From Triops longicaudatus (lineage: Eukaryota; Arthropoda; Branchiopoda; Notostraca; Triopsidae), in assembly GCA_022885665.1 (NCBI GenBank), contig JAGQDJ010000120.1, forward strand, positions 248,001 through 312,000: a DNA stretch of 64,000 bases, in the 5' to 3' direction. Shown here one piece after another: positions 22,421-35,200 of this stretch. The notes beneath the pieces were generated by a model. It ran no database searches and was not told the origin of the DNA. It worked only from the letters and a program-made list of their open reading frames with translations. Numbering within the stretch: position 1 is the first letter of the stretch; each line of letters starts with the position of its first letter. The position numbers and the translations under genes were made by a program.

Positions 22421-23408
22421 TTCCGATTTTAACTAGTTCGTGCCTGTACCAGAAAAGAGAAAGGACATCGTTTGCAATATGTGTGTATATATAATTTTCC
22501 AGTTTCCCTTTTTAGCACATTCCCGCCAAGGTCGTTTACCTCCACCAATTTCTTTTACTTTTTGCTAATATTTCATTGCTATGAACCTAGCATGTATCTA
22601 ACCTTAGAAACGAAAGGCTTTAAACATTCAAACGTCATGAAGTACAGTATTTACCTGAAGAAAATTCGTCAAGAAATGTATGGAAGACAACCCAATGACG
22701 ATGAACACAACAAACTAACACAACTCGTTAATGACGTCAAATACAAAAGGAGGGATAAAACAACAAAGGCGGCGGCCAACCAAGCAAACTGACTTCCGTA
22801 GCCTGCTGCCACCTGTTTGTTGGAAATCGCTGGTGACTTTCACTGATCGGGCCGAGTGAAACCTGCACTTTTCCTTTCCACGAGGCGACTGACGACCGCC
22901 TAGTTTGAAAAGTTGGTAAAGATTTTTTGGGCCGTGTGATAAAGACAGTTCGTTCGCCCAATGGGTATTATGCTTTCCCTTTTCCCCAAGTTCATTAACC
23001 GCAACCCGTTGGTTAAAAGTAAAAGTCGTGAAGCTTGTCACGCCTGAAGACACCGGCGACCTTGAAAAATGCCTTTTGAATTTTGACAAGCCCTTGGCAA
23101 ATGAATGATCAAACAACCCGAAAAGCATGTAAAGCCGTCCTCTTTTTCTTACAGAAATTCAACATCTGTCGTAATGAAAATAAAGGGCAAAAAACAAGAC
23201 CATTTGGCCGAGACAGCACGCATAATATGAATACGGGTCAAGACAGGGGATTATCAATCTTCCTAATATTTAAATATGCCAGGTTTCAAAAGAGCCTTGC
23301 ACGGCGTACCTCCAGTATACGAGCTTAGGGTGAGAAAATCGGAGGATATTTAGTTCTGTTTCTTCCACAGCGACAGGGCAGTTCAACTGCTTCTTCCGGG
23401 AAGCAGAA
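22421..23408. promoter_or_regulatory. Divergent 5' region between RXR and the AK-domain gene
   Basis: This 988-bp stretch holds no convincing exon. Both neighbours read outward, so their promoters and 5' UTRs should be here. Small open frames on both strands lack domain similarity. Confidence 0.4.
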
Positions 23409-26400
23409 ATGGCTTGGCAATTTGTAGGAGTGGGACAAATTCGGCTAGCAAATTTGCCTTCGTTGCAAACTAGTGAATTTTCGATCGTTTTCCGCGAATT
23501 GGAAGGGGTGGGGACGGGACTCAGCAAAAATACAAGTTTGAAGAGCAAGAACGGCATGTCTAACCATGAAAGAAAATTTTTACCCAAGATTAATATGGAC
23601 AAGCGACGAGTCGAGTCGCTCTTTCGTCACAAGGAGCGAATGTCTCGGTCTAAACCCACTGTTTTGCCTCCATTACCCAAACCGCCATTACGAGCTAAGG
23701 CCGCTTTCGTGCCAACGCCTTCAAGTACCTTGCTGGTACTTCCGAAAATACCTGCACCGACGGATAATCTTGACCGTAACCCGGCAGCAGCATTGCACCC
23801 TGTGGTTAACATGACACAACCAGACGGAGATGGAGACAAGACACCGACATTATCAGAAGAATGTTTAGATGAGCGTTACGTGGAGGAAAATGGCAGTGAT
23901 TTAACACTTCCAGCAGGAGAATCTAATACTGTACTGAACATGATAACACCTTCGGGGAAAAGGACGATTATAAAAGACACTTTTGGTGCAAAATCACTTC
24001 AGGAAAACGAAAGCTTGCAGTTGGATGAGTTGTGTTCTACTTTAGTAGCGGAAAAAGATTTTTTACTTTCACATCAACTGGAAACATCGGAACTCGAGCG
24101 CGTTGAATTACCCAAACCACGTAAGTAGGTCGAACTCTAGGTGACCTTCCATGATGCCGAGCGACCTAGAAATCACGAAATCGAGCTCTCCTAATGGAAT
24201 TTTGTCTCGGGTTAAATTCTTAAGCCCTATAAACTCTTATGTTAGCGAACACAAACTTAAATCTGAATTAATTATTTTTCTATTATTCAAATATCCCATT
24301 TTTCTGTTTTCATGTTCTTTCTAACGAAGGTTAAAAAGAGTATGAATTACAATTGTGTTTCTTTCTATTCACTGAGGACACTTGAAACAATGCTAGGCGT
24401 ATGACACGATTGTCCAGATTGTACGCGTATGGAAAATCGGCTGTAAGATCAATAGCGTATAATATTTGATTAATGTGTCGTCTGCGGAGAAGATTGCATG
24501 CCAAGGACTGTTGTAATAATTAATCGAGACCCCGTTGTGCTTCCTCTGTGCTTCGGGTTTCTGAGATTGACCTCAAGATTCTACTACAGATCTCTTTCGA
24601 GTGCACTTAGCTAGAGTGTCGCGCTCCCACCACTTAACGTAGATTTTGCTAGTGTCTAAGAAACATGGGTATTTGCTTAGGAACTGGTAATAACACTGTT
24701 AATCTATTTAACCTCCCTGTAACTAAATAGGCTTTTGCGTGTGTTTTGTTTACACAATCAGGTTTGGAAACCCTACGCGTCAACGGGACAGAATTTGGAG
24801 CGCGGCCCTGGGCCGTCCGCCTGCGGCGACCACGCTCTGAGCCTTCGCTGCGCCCCCTGGCCCAAGAAGTGTGGTCGGCAGTGGATTTAGATTCCTCACC
24901 TGCTTCAGGTAAACACAAATTAATTGTTGTAAAACTATAATACTCATTTTTTTTCAATAGATCCGGGGCCGTCACGACAAACTGCTCGTCGGCTGAAACA
25001 GAACAAAAGCGTTGACAATTTTGCCCTCCCAGAACGTGAAGGCGTTACCCCCATGCCTATCAACATACCTGTCAACTTAAGAAGTAACGATAAAAAGTTT
25101 ACCCCTCCGGATGCGCCCATTATTTTCGTTCTCGGTAAAAAAGAAAAGCCAAAGAATTGTCCTGATTGCATCATACATGCGGGATAGAAACAAGACGGAA
25201 TAATGATAATAATGTTTTCGCTAATAAGGTGGCCCTGGTTCGGGCAAGATCTCTCATTGCGAGCAATTGACTGCCATTTCAGAAGGTATGGTTCATGTCA
25301 ACATGTTAGCCACGTTGGGCAACATGGCCCAAGAGCTTAGTTCAGGTAAACGCCCCACACTGTTGCTCTTATAACCATTAAAAGGTACTTTCTGTGTGCA
25401 ACAGATAATCGTTACGATGCTACCAATGTACCCGCCTATAAAGCACTTGAGGTATTAATCTACCGCTTATCAGAATCGCCCTTCGCAAATTGTTACCTTG
25501 TCTCAGGTACGAGTTCTTCCTACCTAGAAGATAAACTCTTGTAAATGTTGAGTACGTGTTTTACGTTTTCTTGCCTTGTACAGGTTACCCGCGTCATATG
25601 CGAGATGTCGTGGAATATTTAGGCAAAGTAAGCACATTTCTTAAAGTAAAATGTTGAAATTCCTGTTTAAAATTACTGCAGGTGCAACGAATCGATGGAG
25701 TGGTCATTCTTGATTGGAGTGTACGAAGCCTTGAAAGGCAAATCCAACTTGGAGCGCAGCTTAAAGAAATCGATATCAATTTAGCCCGCAAAGACTTGGC
25801 CAATTATCGTACCAACGTCATCCCAGTAGCGGAATTCTTCGACCAGCAAGGCCTACTTCACATTGTATGACACTTATTTGACACTTTTGTTATAACTATT
25901 TATTGTATGGTACTTGGTATTACTATTGATTGTATTACCCTACCTAGAACTATTAATTGTATGGCACTTATTTGCCATAATTTTCATGGTATTATAGCTG
26001 AAAATTGGTAATCAATTTTAGGTACTTATCGGTAGTTTTCTACTATACGCCCCATCGCCTAATAGGTTAAGTTAGGCTCAGTTATGTAAGGTCAAGTTAC
26101 ATTGAGCCAGGTTGGATGAAAATACGTAAAATGTACACGCTAGATGCGTTTAGAATGAAAAGAAGTGTCACTGTAATGTTAATGGCAGCTTGTGACTCAA
26201 TTTAGCTCGTCTTTTTGCGAAAGTATTCGTGTTTCCTGCGAAACTCTCACTAATTATAACTTGTTCACTTAAATGTAAGCTAGCTAGTACAGAAGTATAA
26301 CTAAAAGAGCATTTGGGGTTGAAGAAAAGGCAACTGGGCGTTAAATAGAAAAGTTCCCTTGCTAGTATTTGATTTAAAAAACAAACATATTTTTTTCTAC

Positions 26401-27036
26401 TATAAAAGTTTCTGTATTTGTGTGGTCTATGTATCGTGTGTCATATAGGTAGCAGGTCAGCGACCACCGCAAGAAGTGTTCGAAGACCTCGTGGAAGAAA
26501 TACGCGGCATTCTGGCATATCCTCCCGGGGCATGGGGTCCGCAACAGACGCAAAACGCTGGCAATGATGCTCAAGGCACATTGGAGACGCAGGAGTTACC
26601 TGTCAGGAATTCTAAACCTAATGAACCCCGTTCTTCTTCTGCGCCATTATCATTACGTGATCAAATTCTAAGCCTGTCGACAAAATACGGCAAGCCTACC
26701 GTTTCGCCAAACATGAATACTGCGGTTCAGATTCACCAATCTGAAAGCGAACATGATCTACCTCGGGGCAAATCTGCCCCTCGCAAGCAAAGTTTTGACA
26801 GTGTCGATCTTTTAATCAACGAAGAGCTCAAATTAAACCACCTTGAAACGGTTCCGCCGCCTATTGCTGAAGAACAGGGATTCGACGACGTCAGAGACAC
26901 CACGCCGTTACAGATAAGACGCAAGACAACGAAACCTGACGAGCTGGCTTTGGAGAAAGATATCGAAAGTATCATAAATATGGTCCAAGCTGACGCACTG
27001 CTTGAAGTAGCACGAAATAAATCCAAGAAAGCTTAA
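23409..27036 (+). CDS. Adenylate-kinase-like protein with degenerate active site
   Basis: Eight exons: 23409-24120, 24762-24908, 24961-25134, 25229-25345, 25405-25506, 25584-25627, 25682-25864, 26449-27036. Phases agree at all junctions, giving 688 residues from the first ATG; later in-frame ATGs are possible starts. About 335 N-terminal residues are low-complexity and unrecognised (LPPLPKPPLRAK, RRPRSEPSLRPL). Residues about 338-530 fold-match adenylate kinase: FVLGGPGSGKISH P-loop, CYLVSGYPR, a helix, and a C-terminal VFEDLVEEIRGIL helix. The TGDLLR nucleotide-binding motif is absent, and the LID with GRxDDN and its arginines is replaced by QLGAQLKEIDINLARKDL. The 150-residue tail is Ser/Pro-rich (RSSSAPLSL, RGKSAPRK). 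Probably not an active kinase, though it may still bind nucleotide; this is inference. It lies 588 bp upstream of an AK1 gene in the same orientation and shares intron positions with it. Confidence 0.82.
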
Positions 27037-27623
27037 ATCCACCTCCCTCCCGTTCAAGTTGCCTTAGCACGTTCCTAGTCGCATTTTAGACATGGCGACG
27101 CACGAACAAAAGTCGGTAGTGCAGCACATCAAACGGAACCCAACGCATAAAGATAAGCCTCCAATTTCCGTAAAAGTACCTTGCTCGACAATACTGAAGT
27201 CAATACTTACAACAATTTTTGCTTGAATCAGCAATTGTATTTAATTATGCCCAAACCACTAATCGAAGAATAAAGCGAACTTGTACATAGAAAAGACTTA
27301 TTGATCTTCTTTGCTTTAAGAAAGCCCTAGCGTTTGCGTACTGCAGCGATGCAGTGGTAAAGTGCTGCAAGGAAGCACGTATGCTGAGAAAACAGGCAAT
27401 CGCCCTAGATCAAGGCAGTTTCGGTCCTCGATCTTAATGAGGCAGAATCGGACACAAGCCAAAAAGGGCGGAGTGAAAGTGACCCACGAAGTCAGAAAAC
27501 AACTCGAAAAGCACGTCTAATTTTAAACCCGTAAAAGTTTGTTACGCTAAAGGACGCCGTGTCCTGTCTGACAGAGCAAACCGGCGATACGGAAGTTTCT
27601 AGGCAACTTTACGCTAAGCAAGA
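27037..27623. other. AK-like 3' UTR and AK1 5' region
   Basis: A candidate poly(A) signal, AATAAAG, lies near 27270 after the AK-like stop. The segment just before 27624 should be the AK1 5' UTR and promoter. Confidence 0.45.
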
Positions 27624-28737
27624 ATGGTAAGTTTGATTCTTTACTAGCTGCATGCTATACTTTCCCCAAACAATTCTGTCCAAATTACCCTACTTAGGGG
27701 CCCTTATAATCATTTTGGTAAGTTAAGCCTGAAAATACCCAGAAAAAAATCTATTTAAATCACAAAGCAGTTCTAAATTGTATTCAAAAGCATTTCCAGT
27801 TCTAAATAAAACTTTCAACCCAAATCACAGGCTATCACACGCTCGGAAATTGACATCACCCCCTTAAAGGAGGCCAAGCTGCCCATTATCTTTGTACTCG
27901 GTAAGTTACGTCAAAAGATAAAATGAGCCTTAATGAGCTGAAAAGTACATGTCTATTCAAATCTATTTTTATTATCGATGTCTGTGGCTCCAAGGCGGTC
28001 CCGGTTCCGGTAAAGGCACGCAGTGTGCGAAAATCGTGGAAAAATACGGTTACACGCACTTGTCGACTGGCGACCTGCTTCGCGACGAAGTCTCTTCTGG
28101 CTCTGAACGTGGCCAACAATTGACTGCCATCATGGAACGCGGGGAACTGGTACCCTTGGTATGCAAATGACCTTTTTGTCCTGGATTTGAGCTCTTCTGC
28201 AATCAATTTTTCATTAATATGCCCAGGAAGTAGTACTGGATTTATTAAAGGAAGCCATGCTTGCCAAAGTATCCAGCTCCAAAGGTTTTCTTATCGACGG
28301 CTATCCCCGCGAGGTCGCTCAGGGCATTCAATTTGAAGAACAAGTACAAAAACAACCACCATGCCAAAGATATTACCTAAAAAGTTGTTTTCCTTTCAAG
28401 ATTGGATCATGCAACTTGGTGTTGTATTTTGATGTCAGCGACGAAACCATGACGCAGCGTCTCTTAAACCGTGGCTTGAGCTCAGGACGCGTGGATGACA
28501 ATGAAGAAACTATTCGCAAACGCTTGGATACGTTCCATAAACACAGCAGGCCTGTGGTCGATTTCTACAATGAAAAATGTCGTACGGTATGAATGTTATA
28601 ATATTCAGCAATATTTCCCCCTTCTTTTTCCTTCCACCTGACTCAGCACGCTCTTTGATTTCCAGATTCCCGCTGAGCGAGATCCCGATGAAGTATTCGG
28701 AGATGTTTGCCAATGCATTGACTCCCTTCAATGCTGA
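27624..28737 (+). CDS. AK1: Adenylate kinase 1 (cytosolic type)
   Basis: Six exons: 27624-27626 (the ATG alone, directly before the donor GTAAGT), 27831-27900, 27995-28158, 28227-28343, 28401-28586, 28666-28737. In phase, 203 residues, close to the 194 of vertebrate AK1. All family motifs are present: P-loop GGPGSGKGTQC, THLSTGDLLRDEVSSGS, GFLIDGYPREVAQG, and the short LID with GRVDDNEETIRKR. It catalyses ATP + AMP = 2 ADP in the cytosol and needs no LID zinc. The coding sequence of exon 2 begins AITRSEIDITP. Introns after FVLG (phase 1), FEEQ (phase 0) and CRT (phase 0) sit at the same positions as in the neighbouring degenerate gene. It converges with COLGALT, with 491 bp between stops. Confidence 0.95.
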
Positions 28738-29228
28738 AATATCCCCTCCTCCCCCGGCGCTTAACCTACCAGCCGCTCAAAAGGAAATGAAACGCAAGGC
28801 TTTCAGTGGTTTGCAGAATTGCAGTGCACACGTGTATGAAATTTTTCTTGAAAAACATTACAGTATCATTAAAAACTAGTTCAAGTATCATTTAATTGAA
28901 AAAAAAATGACGAATAGTATCTTTTAACAAATGACGCATAATTGCTATAAAAATGGCAGTTTTTACTTCATTTTGGCACTTTAGAACTGACATGCTTATA
29001 CGCAATGACACACTTTTCTCTCTCAAAAAGTGTCGTAAGTCCCCAGAGACTATGTTACCCTGAAGTCAAGAAGGCTACACAAAAGGAAATGCCCGAGTAT
29101 CCAATAATGTGACTACAAAAAGCGTTTCAGGAAATAAATCAAGAGATTTGATTGTACCGCAAGAAAGGAAGCCTCTTTTTCTATGTGCAATTCTTCCCCT
29201 TTTTTACTCTAACCAAGTTAATCTCCTC
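28738..29228. other. Convergent 3' region of AK1 and COLGALT
   Basis: Non-coding and AT-rich. No element seen. Confidence 0.4.
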
Positions 29229-32200
29229 TCAAAGTTCGGTGTGAGGTTGCGGGGCCTCGAGGGAAGAAAAGGAAGCCACACCCTCGCCGATTCCGTTGTT
29301 ATAAAGAGGTAAATCTTCTTCCTTATCTCCTTTGCCAGGGTTCGGTTCTAATAAGCTCGATTCTCCCAAAGTAACCAAACTACTGGTTTCCGTGTCGCTA
29401 ATGTAACCCTCCTCGCCCGTGTAGTGCGTAGGGTAGACCAAGAACTCCGCCGCGGAATACGCCTTGAGGTTGCGATTGGGGAAATGGACCTTCCAACGTT
29501 CCCTGTGACCCAAAACCAAAGAGAAAAGCGTGTTAACACAGTAGAGAAAGTACAGATCGTGCCGATATAGTACAGAAAAAGTGCACAAGATGTAAAGCTT
29601 TGATGCCAAGTTATGACTTACTCCGGATGGCGATCGAACATAATTGGTAAATACTCGTCAACTGGGACTAGCTTAGGTAGAGGATTTGCTCCAAGTAACT
29701 TCCGTGCTCCGGACTGAGTCAACATATACGACAAAGTCCAGTAAGAGTAATCAACAGTCGACAAGAACCGAGCGCCGTCCACCCAACCTTCGCTGTCAGG
29801 CTTAAGCCGTTTCCTCCCCAAGTATCTGAGAGAGAAATCAAGCATATTTTTTGGGTCAAAATTCACAATTATTAGGAAATTATTTTTGTTTTAATAGGAT
29901 AAAGAACTATCTAATTAACTTGACTACGCCAAGCTTACTTATTATTTATTAACTCAATTTCTAAGACACTAGAACTCCGATTTTGTCAACCTCGTTTACG
30001 GATACTTCGATCATCTCGGCAATTTTTTTAAATGTACGGGTTCCTACCTTAATTTATAAACACGTGTTGTAACAACATGAGATGACTTAATAATTGTCTC
30101 ACTAAACTGTAAAAGAAAATACAACGCACTTTCGACGATTATTCCTTGTAGAAAATTTTAAATATTTTCTAACACACTGAAAGTTAATATGATTTTGCCA
30201 ACTATTTGACTTATCAAATACCTTTTGCTAGGATCGTTTGACGAGATCTCAATTATACTGTACAGTATAACAAGATTCTCGAATTTGCCATAGTAGTTTA
30301 ACCTGACCTTACATATTATGTCATTACATATGGTGTTTCTCTCGTTTGCGAAAAAAGTTTGCTTCTAGAAATATTTTGTACAGTTACTTACGTGAATTGT
30401 TCGACAATTCCAAACCATTTGTGCCAGACCATTTACTTAATTATTATTTTGACCAACAATAATATATGCTTTGCGTTTAATTTGCGTTTTTAAAACGTTA
30501 AGAGTTTACAAAAAGGAGAACATTTCAAACGAACATTTGAAATATGTTTAGCATCTTTAAAAAGTAATAAAATCTTTTGTTTTGCGAACTACACGCCTTT
30601 GAAAAGGTTTTCGTAACTTTCCAAGTTGAGCAAAAAAAAATGCATCAATGCATCTGAGGCGAATTCAAAAATTGCAAACTATTATTCAGAATAATTTTCT
30701 AGAACAACGTTTGACAAATAGTACTTTAAAGTACGAGCCATTTCGCAGTTTGCGATGAAACTCCATTTTGGAGTTTTGTGCTTAAAGTCGAACTCTAGTC
30801 AAAACACTTTGGGGACAAACACTAAAAGCTCGTTCAAATTTAGACACAACTGCACTAAAAATACAAGAAAAACTTAAGATGTGCTAATGTAAAAAAGCTA
30901 CTCTTTTTGAATTAGGGAAAAACATTGAATTTCGAGCCCAGTTTTAAAAATTGTTGTAACAAGACCGGTTGTACAAATTCGGCAATATGGCCCTTCCCTT
31001 TTGTCACTCTGTGCCTCCGTCAATTGCGGTTATTTTTCGTTGCCAAAAACATTTGTTGTGCCAAAACTTTAGATGTAATAGAAATCAATACATTGGTGAA
31101 TGAAATAAATAAAAAATAAATACAAAAGACTCCGGGACCATTCACAAATGGAATGAAAACATGATGAACGAAAAGTTGCGAAAACTATTAGCTCTGTTTG
31201 CGAAATTGCCTGCAAAAGTTCCGTACGTAATTGGCCATAAGCGCTTTAGCTCTACCAAGCAAACAATTTTTGGCCTTCAAGCACTTTTGGCTTTATCTCT
31301 TGATTGACGTATTTATTTTTATTTATGTTCTACAGATAACCTAGGCTTCAGCCTATCAGAATTTCTTTACTTACATATTTTGCACGTTCACGTTAATTTT
31401 TGGTAACTTAGCAGCTACTAGGATTGATGTTTACAAATCGCGCCATTTTATGTTTTACTCGTACATTTTTACGAGTCTTCTGCTACTTTCGTAACTTCCC
31501 CAGCAACAAACTGCAGTGATTTTCTGGGTGGTAAAGTGTCTAAATGTTCACAGGAAAGGATTTCCTTCCATTAAGCTAACTAGCAGCCCGTAAGACTAAT
31601 CCAGAAAAAGAATTTCTTTATACTTACATAAGATCCCAAGGGGCGACCAAGGCATCAGCTTCGCGTACCAAAGCTTCAAACTTGTTGCGGAAAAAGGGTT
31701 CGAATCTAATGTCATCTTCGAAAATCAAAACTTTGCTAAGATTGCGGGCCACGATCTGTCGATGACAGTCAAAAGGAAAGAAAAGAGGAAGAGAAAAATT
31801 TTTTATGTTTTGTATGCTTGTCAGGTGTGACAGTTGAGAGTATTACTTCTTGCCAGACTTTATAATGAGATAGAAAACAGCCAATCTCGCCCATGGTTAA
31901 AGGTCTCTTGGCTCGCGGATCAGCAAAATTGGGTAACATTTGGATTCCCATTTCATCCAAGTAAGTATTATTGAGTTGCCTGTGAAAGACGAGAAACAAA
32001 CGCAAATTAGATTTCCATCTCTGCATTAAAGGCACTTTGGCCGCAAGCGAAGATGTTGCAAGGTCTTAAAGGACAACTTGCAGGCAGAAATCCCTGGCTT
32101 TCGTACCCTATGTGCCGTACATTGTATTCAACCGTACCGATAGAAAGCGATGGAAAGAGAGACACTGGTAATCAAATCAACAAATCCATCATGACTGCAC

Positions 32201-35200
32201 TATCCATTCTTGATTGCAACATATGCACCTCACTATAGCACCTTACATAACGCACTGAAAAAGCCCCGCTTCTGCGACTAATTCGTAAGCAAACCGAACC
32301 TCCTTTTTTTCTTCCTACCCGGAGACGATCAACACCCCGACAAATGCGACATTCATCATGGCGTTTCATAACGCCAGTCCCCGCAAAGGCAAAAGATCCC
32401 CCCCCCCCCCAAAAAAAAAAAGTGAGGCTGTGGTCGCAAACAATAATAATAACAATGTACTGTACGCCTCATACAGGTACTTTTTCGTTCATGCTGGCAT
32501 GAACGACAACCACAAAAGATTTCCTAACCATCGTGTAGTAAAACAAATTAGCCTGCACCAACTACCCACATTAATCTTTCCCATGTGTACGGGAGTTCTA
32601 TTAATAACAATATTACAACATTACACTATAATTACAATAAGCAACAAATAATATCTGAAAATAATAAGTTATTAATGCAACGATAAATTATGAAAAAAAA
32701 AAAAGCTTAACAAATAGCACTTAGGTAAAAATAAAAAAGTAGGATATTAATAAACAAATCATACACAGATCGGGTTAATACACAATACATACAGCTTCAT
32801 TTGCAGTTCTCTTAAAATTGACTTGTTATTCACATCTTGGGGTTGCGTATACTGACGTGAAAACAAACTAACGAATAATTCGTAAAAAATACATTGTCAA
32901 GAAAACAAGTATATTTTTTTAAATTACAATTATTTATAGTGACAATCACCATGAAAGAAGAAAAATCTCCAATATTCTCTCTGGATTTCTCGAGAAATTT
33001 TAGGCCCAGTCAGGGTCACTAAAAAAGGTACTGTGTTACTCCAAACGTAGACACAATTTCGGGTCACTTTGTCTCCAAGAGCTCCCTAATGCACCTTAGA
33101 AACCTACCTGGCAAAACGTAATCTGACATTTTTAAAGAAATACTCGGTTCTTGTATTTTCTATCAACACTTGTATCATAGCTTTCACCGAACTGGTTTTC
33201 GCATAGGTTGAATTAAATTATCATAAATCCCCGTTTACAAGTGACGGCCATTAAAAGTCAAGAAAACACTAAATATTCCGTTTGCCCGAGTTTGGAGCTG
33301 CACATGTAAGTGATGACACTCAGGCGACATTCAACCTGTTTCCGTTGAATCTCTCCTCCCTAGCAACACGTTCGAACTCCTTTGTTCAAACATTGCAAAA
33401 TTTGCAAGCTTTCAACTAGTAGCAAATGAATTCTTGCACTTGAATCAAAATCACGGCAACCTTTCAAGAGAATAAACCGTGCATAAAATGTTGCAAGAAA
33501 TATGTACGACGAAAATTCAAAGATAAAATGTTATGAATTAAAACACGAACACTAATAACAAAAATAGACATTGATTGAACTCTATAAAAATGCAAAAGTA
33601 ATTTAAAACAGGGGAAAACTAATGTATACTAAAGAACTTGGCTACAGTGACATCGGTTATTGTTGAAGCAATAAATATGTACATAAAAACGATAAATTTT
33701 TTATAATTTAATTCATAGTCAAACCCGTACCATTTAATTTTTTCTCTCAGATAGACTTTAGCATGTGAAAAGCTACCTTTAAAAGCTTTTCCTTAATTTT
33801 TGCATTAATATTAGCTCTTTGATTTAACGGTGGTGAACTTTTTAAGACAGTTCCACACCCACTGGCATTTATTCGAATAAAAAGCTTGTTTAACTATTCT
33901 ACTAACAACCGTCTGTGTTCCAAGCATTATATCCAACAAGACTTAACGAGTTACGACAATAATGAATTTAGCCCCTTGGAAAAAGAAAAGTAGAGACATG
34001 GAATGCCTAGGATGAGTCTTTTGAGAACACGACGATTTTTCTCCTAAGCAATCTTTTAAGAAATTTAGGATTTACACCGGATGTACTAAATGCAAAATTT
34101 TTATCTCTGGCCCCAAATAGAGAGAAAAAAAAACATAAATTATTAATCATGTCCTTTGAAATGACAATTAACGATGCAAGTCTAAAAGGATTTTTCTCAA
34201 TAATTCCATCATTTGCGGATGACTCATTTCATTTAACCTCACGAACTAGGAAAATGCTGACAACAAATCCTACGATTGGCATTAAAACCTCAAAACCGAG
34301 AGAAAACGAAAACGCAAGCGACCGGAAAACGAAACCAAACACTGCAGATCATAACAATGAATTCTGGCAACTGAGTTATGGTGTTGTGAATCCACTCCAG
34401 GAAGAGTAGCAAGAAACAAACCTCTCAGCTGCTTCCAGTTTGTATCTTATTGTGTAAACTAGCGAAACACACGTAATGCGTTGCACAAAGCCAGCATTTT
34501 CGCCGAAAAGTGAATTAGAAAACAGCAGCAGATTTTCCGAGCGCACAATCAACCAGAGGGTAACAACGATCCCAAGGAGACGACTTTCCTTTACGCTTGA
34601 AACGACGCTGTACGAGAAAAAAAGGGCGAATACGACAAAAACACTTCTCAGACATCATTTGACCTAGATAAATTGCAAAAGAGTCAGCTTGTTCAGCATG
34701 CTGAGAAGGTAAACGGAGAAAGTGCGATTTTCCAAACATTTACACTACACTCGTACCTTTTTTATTTACACCAGGAAGCCAGACAAATGAGAAAAAATAA
34801 ATCGAGGACTCTAGTCAAATTTCAATCTCAATTTCTTCGTGTTGACCGCTATAGAATCATTAAAAGCAAACTCGACTTAGTTTACTGCACCCTACTAACA
34901 ATCTATGAAGCTCTGGGGAACTTACGGAACCGAGTTATGCGTTATATAGTCAGTCATGGGCGAAAAGGGAAAATGAGTAACGCAAACTGAACAAGTTGTT
35001 GCTCTGGATTAGTCATCAGAAAACTACAGGTCCCCAGTTGCACGCAACGAATATAATACGACATAAAGATAGCATTTGTACATACATCCTTTGACGGGTG
35101 CTCCATCCAACCAAACACGACAAAACTGGAACGCAGCAACGTAACCTAACAGTTCTCGCGGAACTCAATCATCACTTGATTAAACAGTTCCGCGCTTCCA

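Noticed and set aside
22715..23128. 137-codon minus-strand frame between RXR and the AK-like gene
   Set aside because: No domain, no splice context; lies in the presumed shared 5' region.
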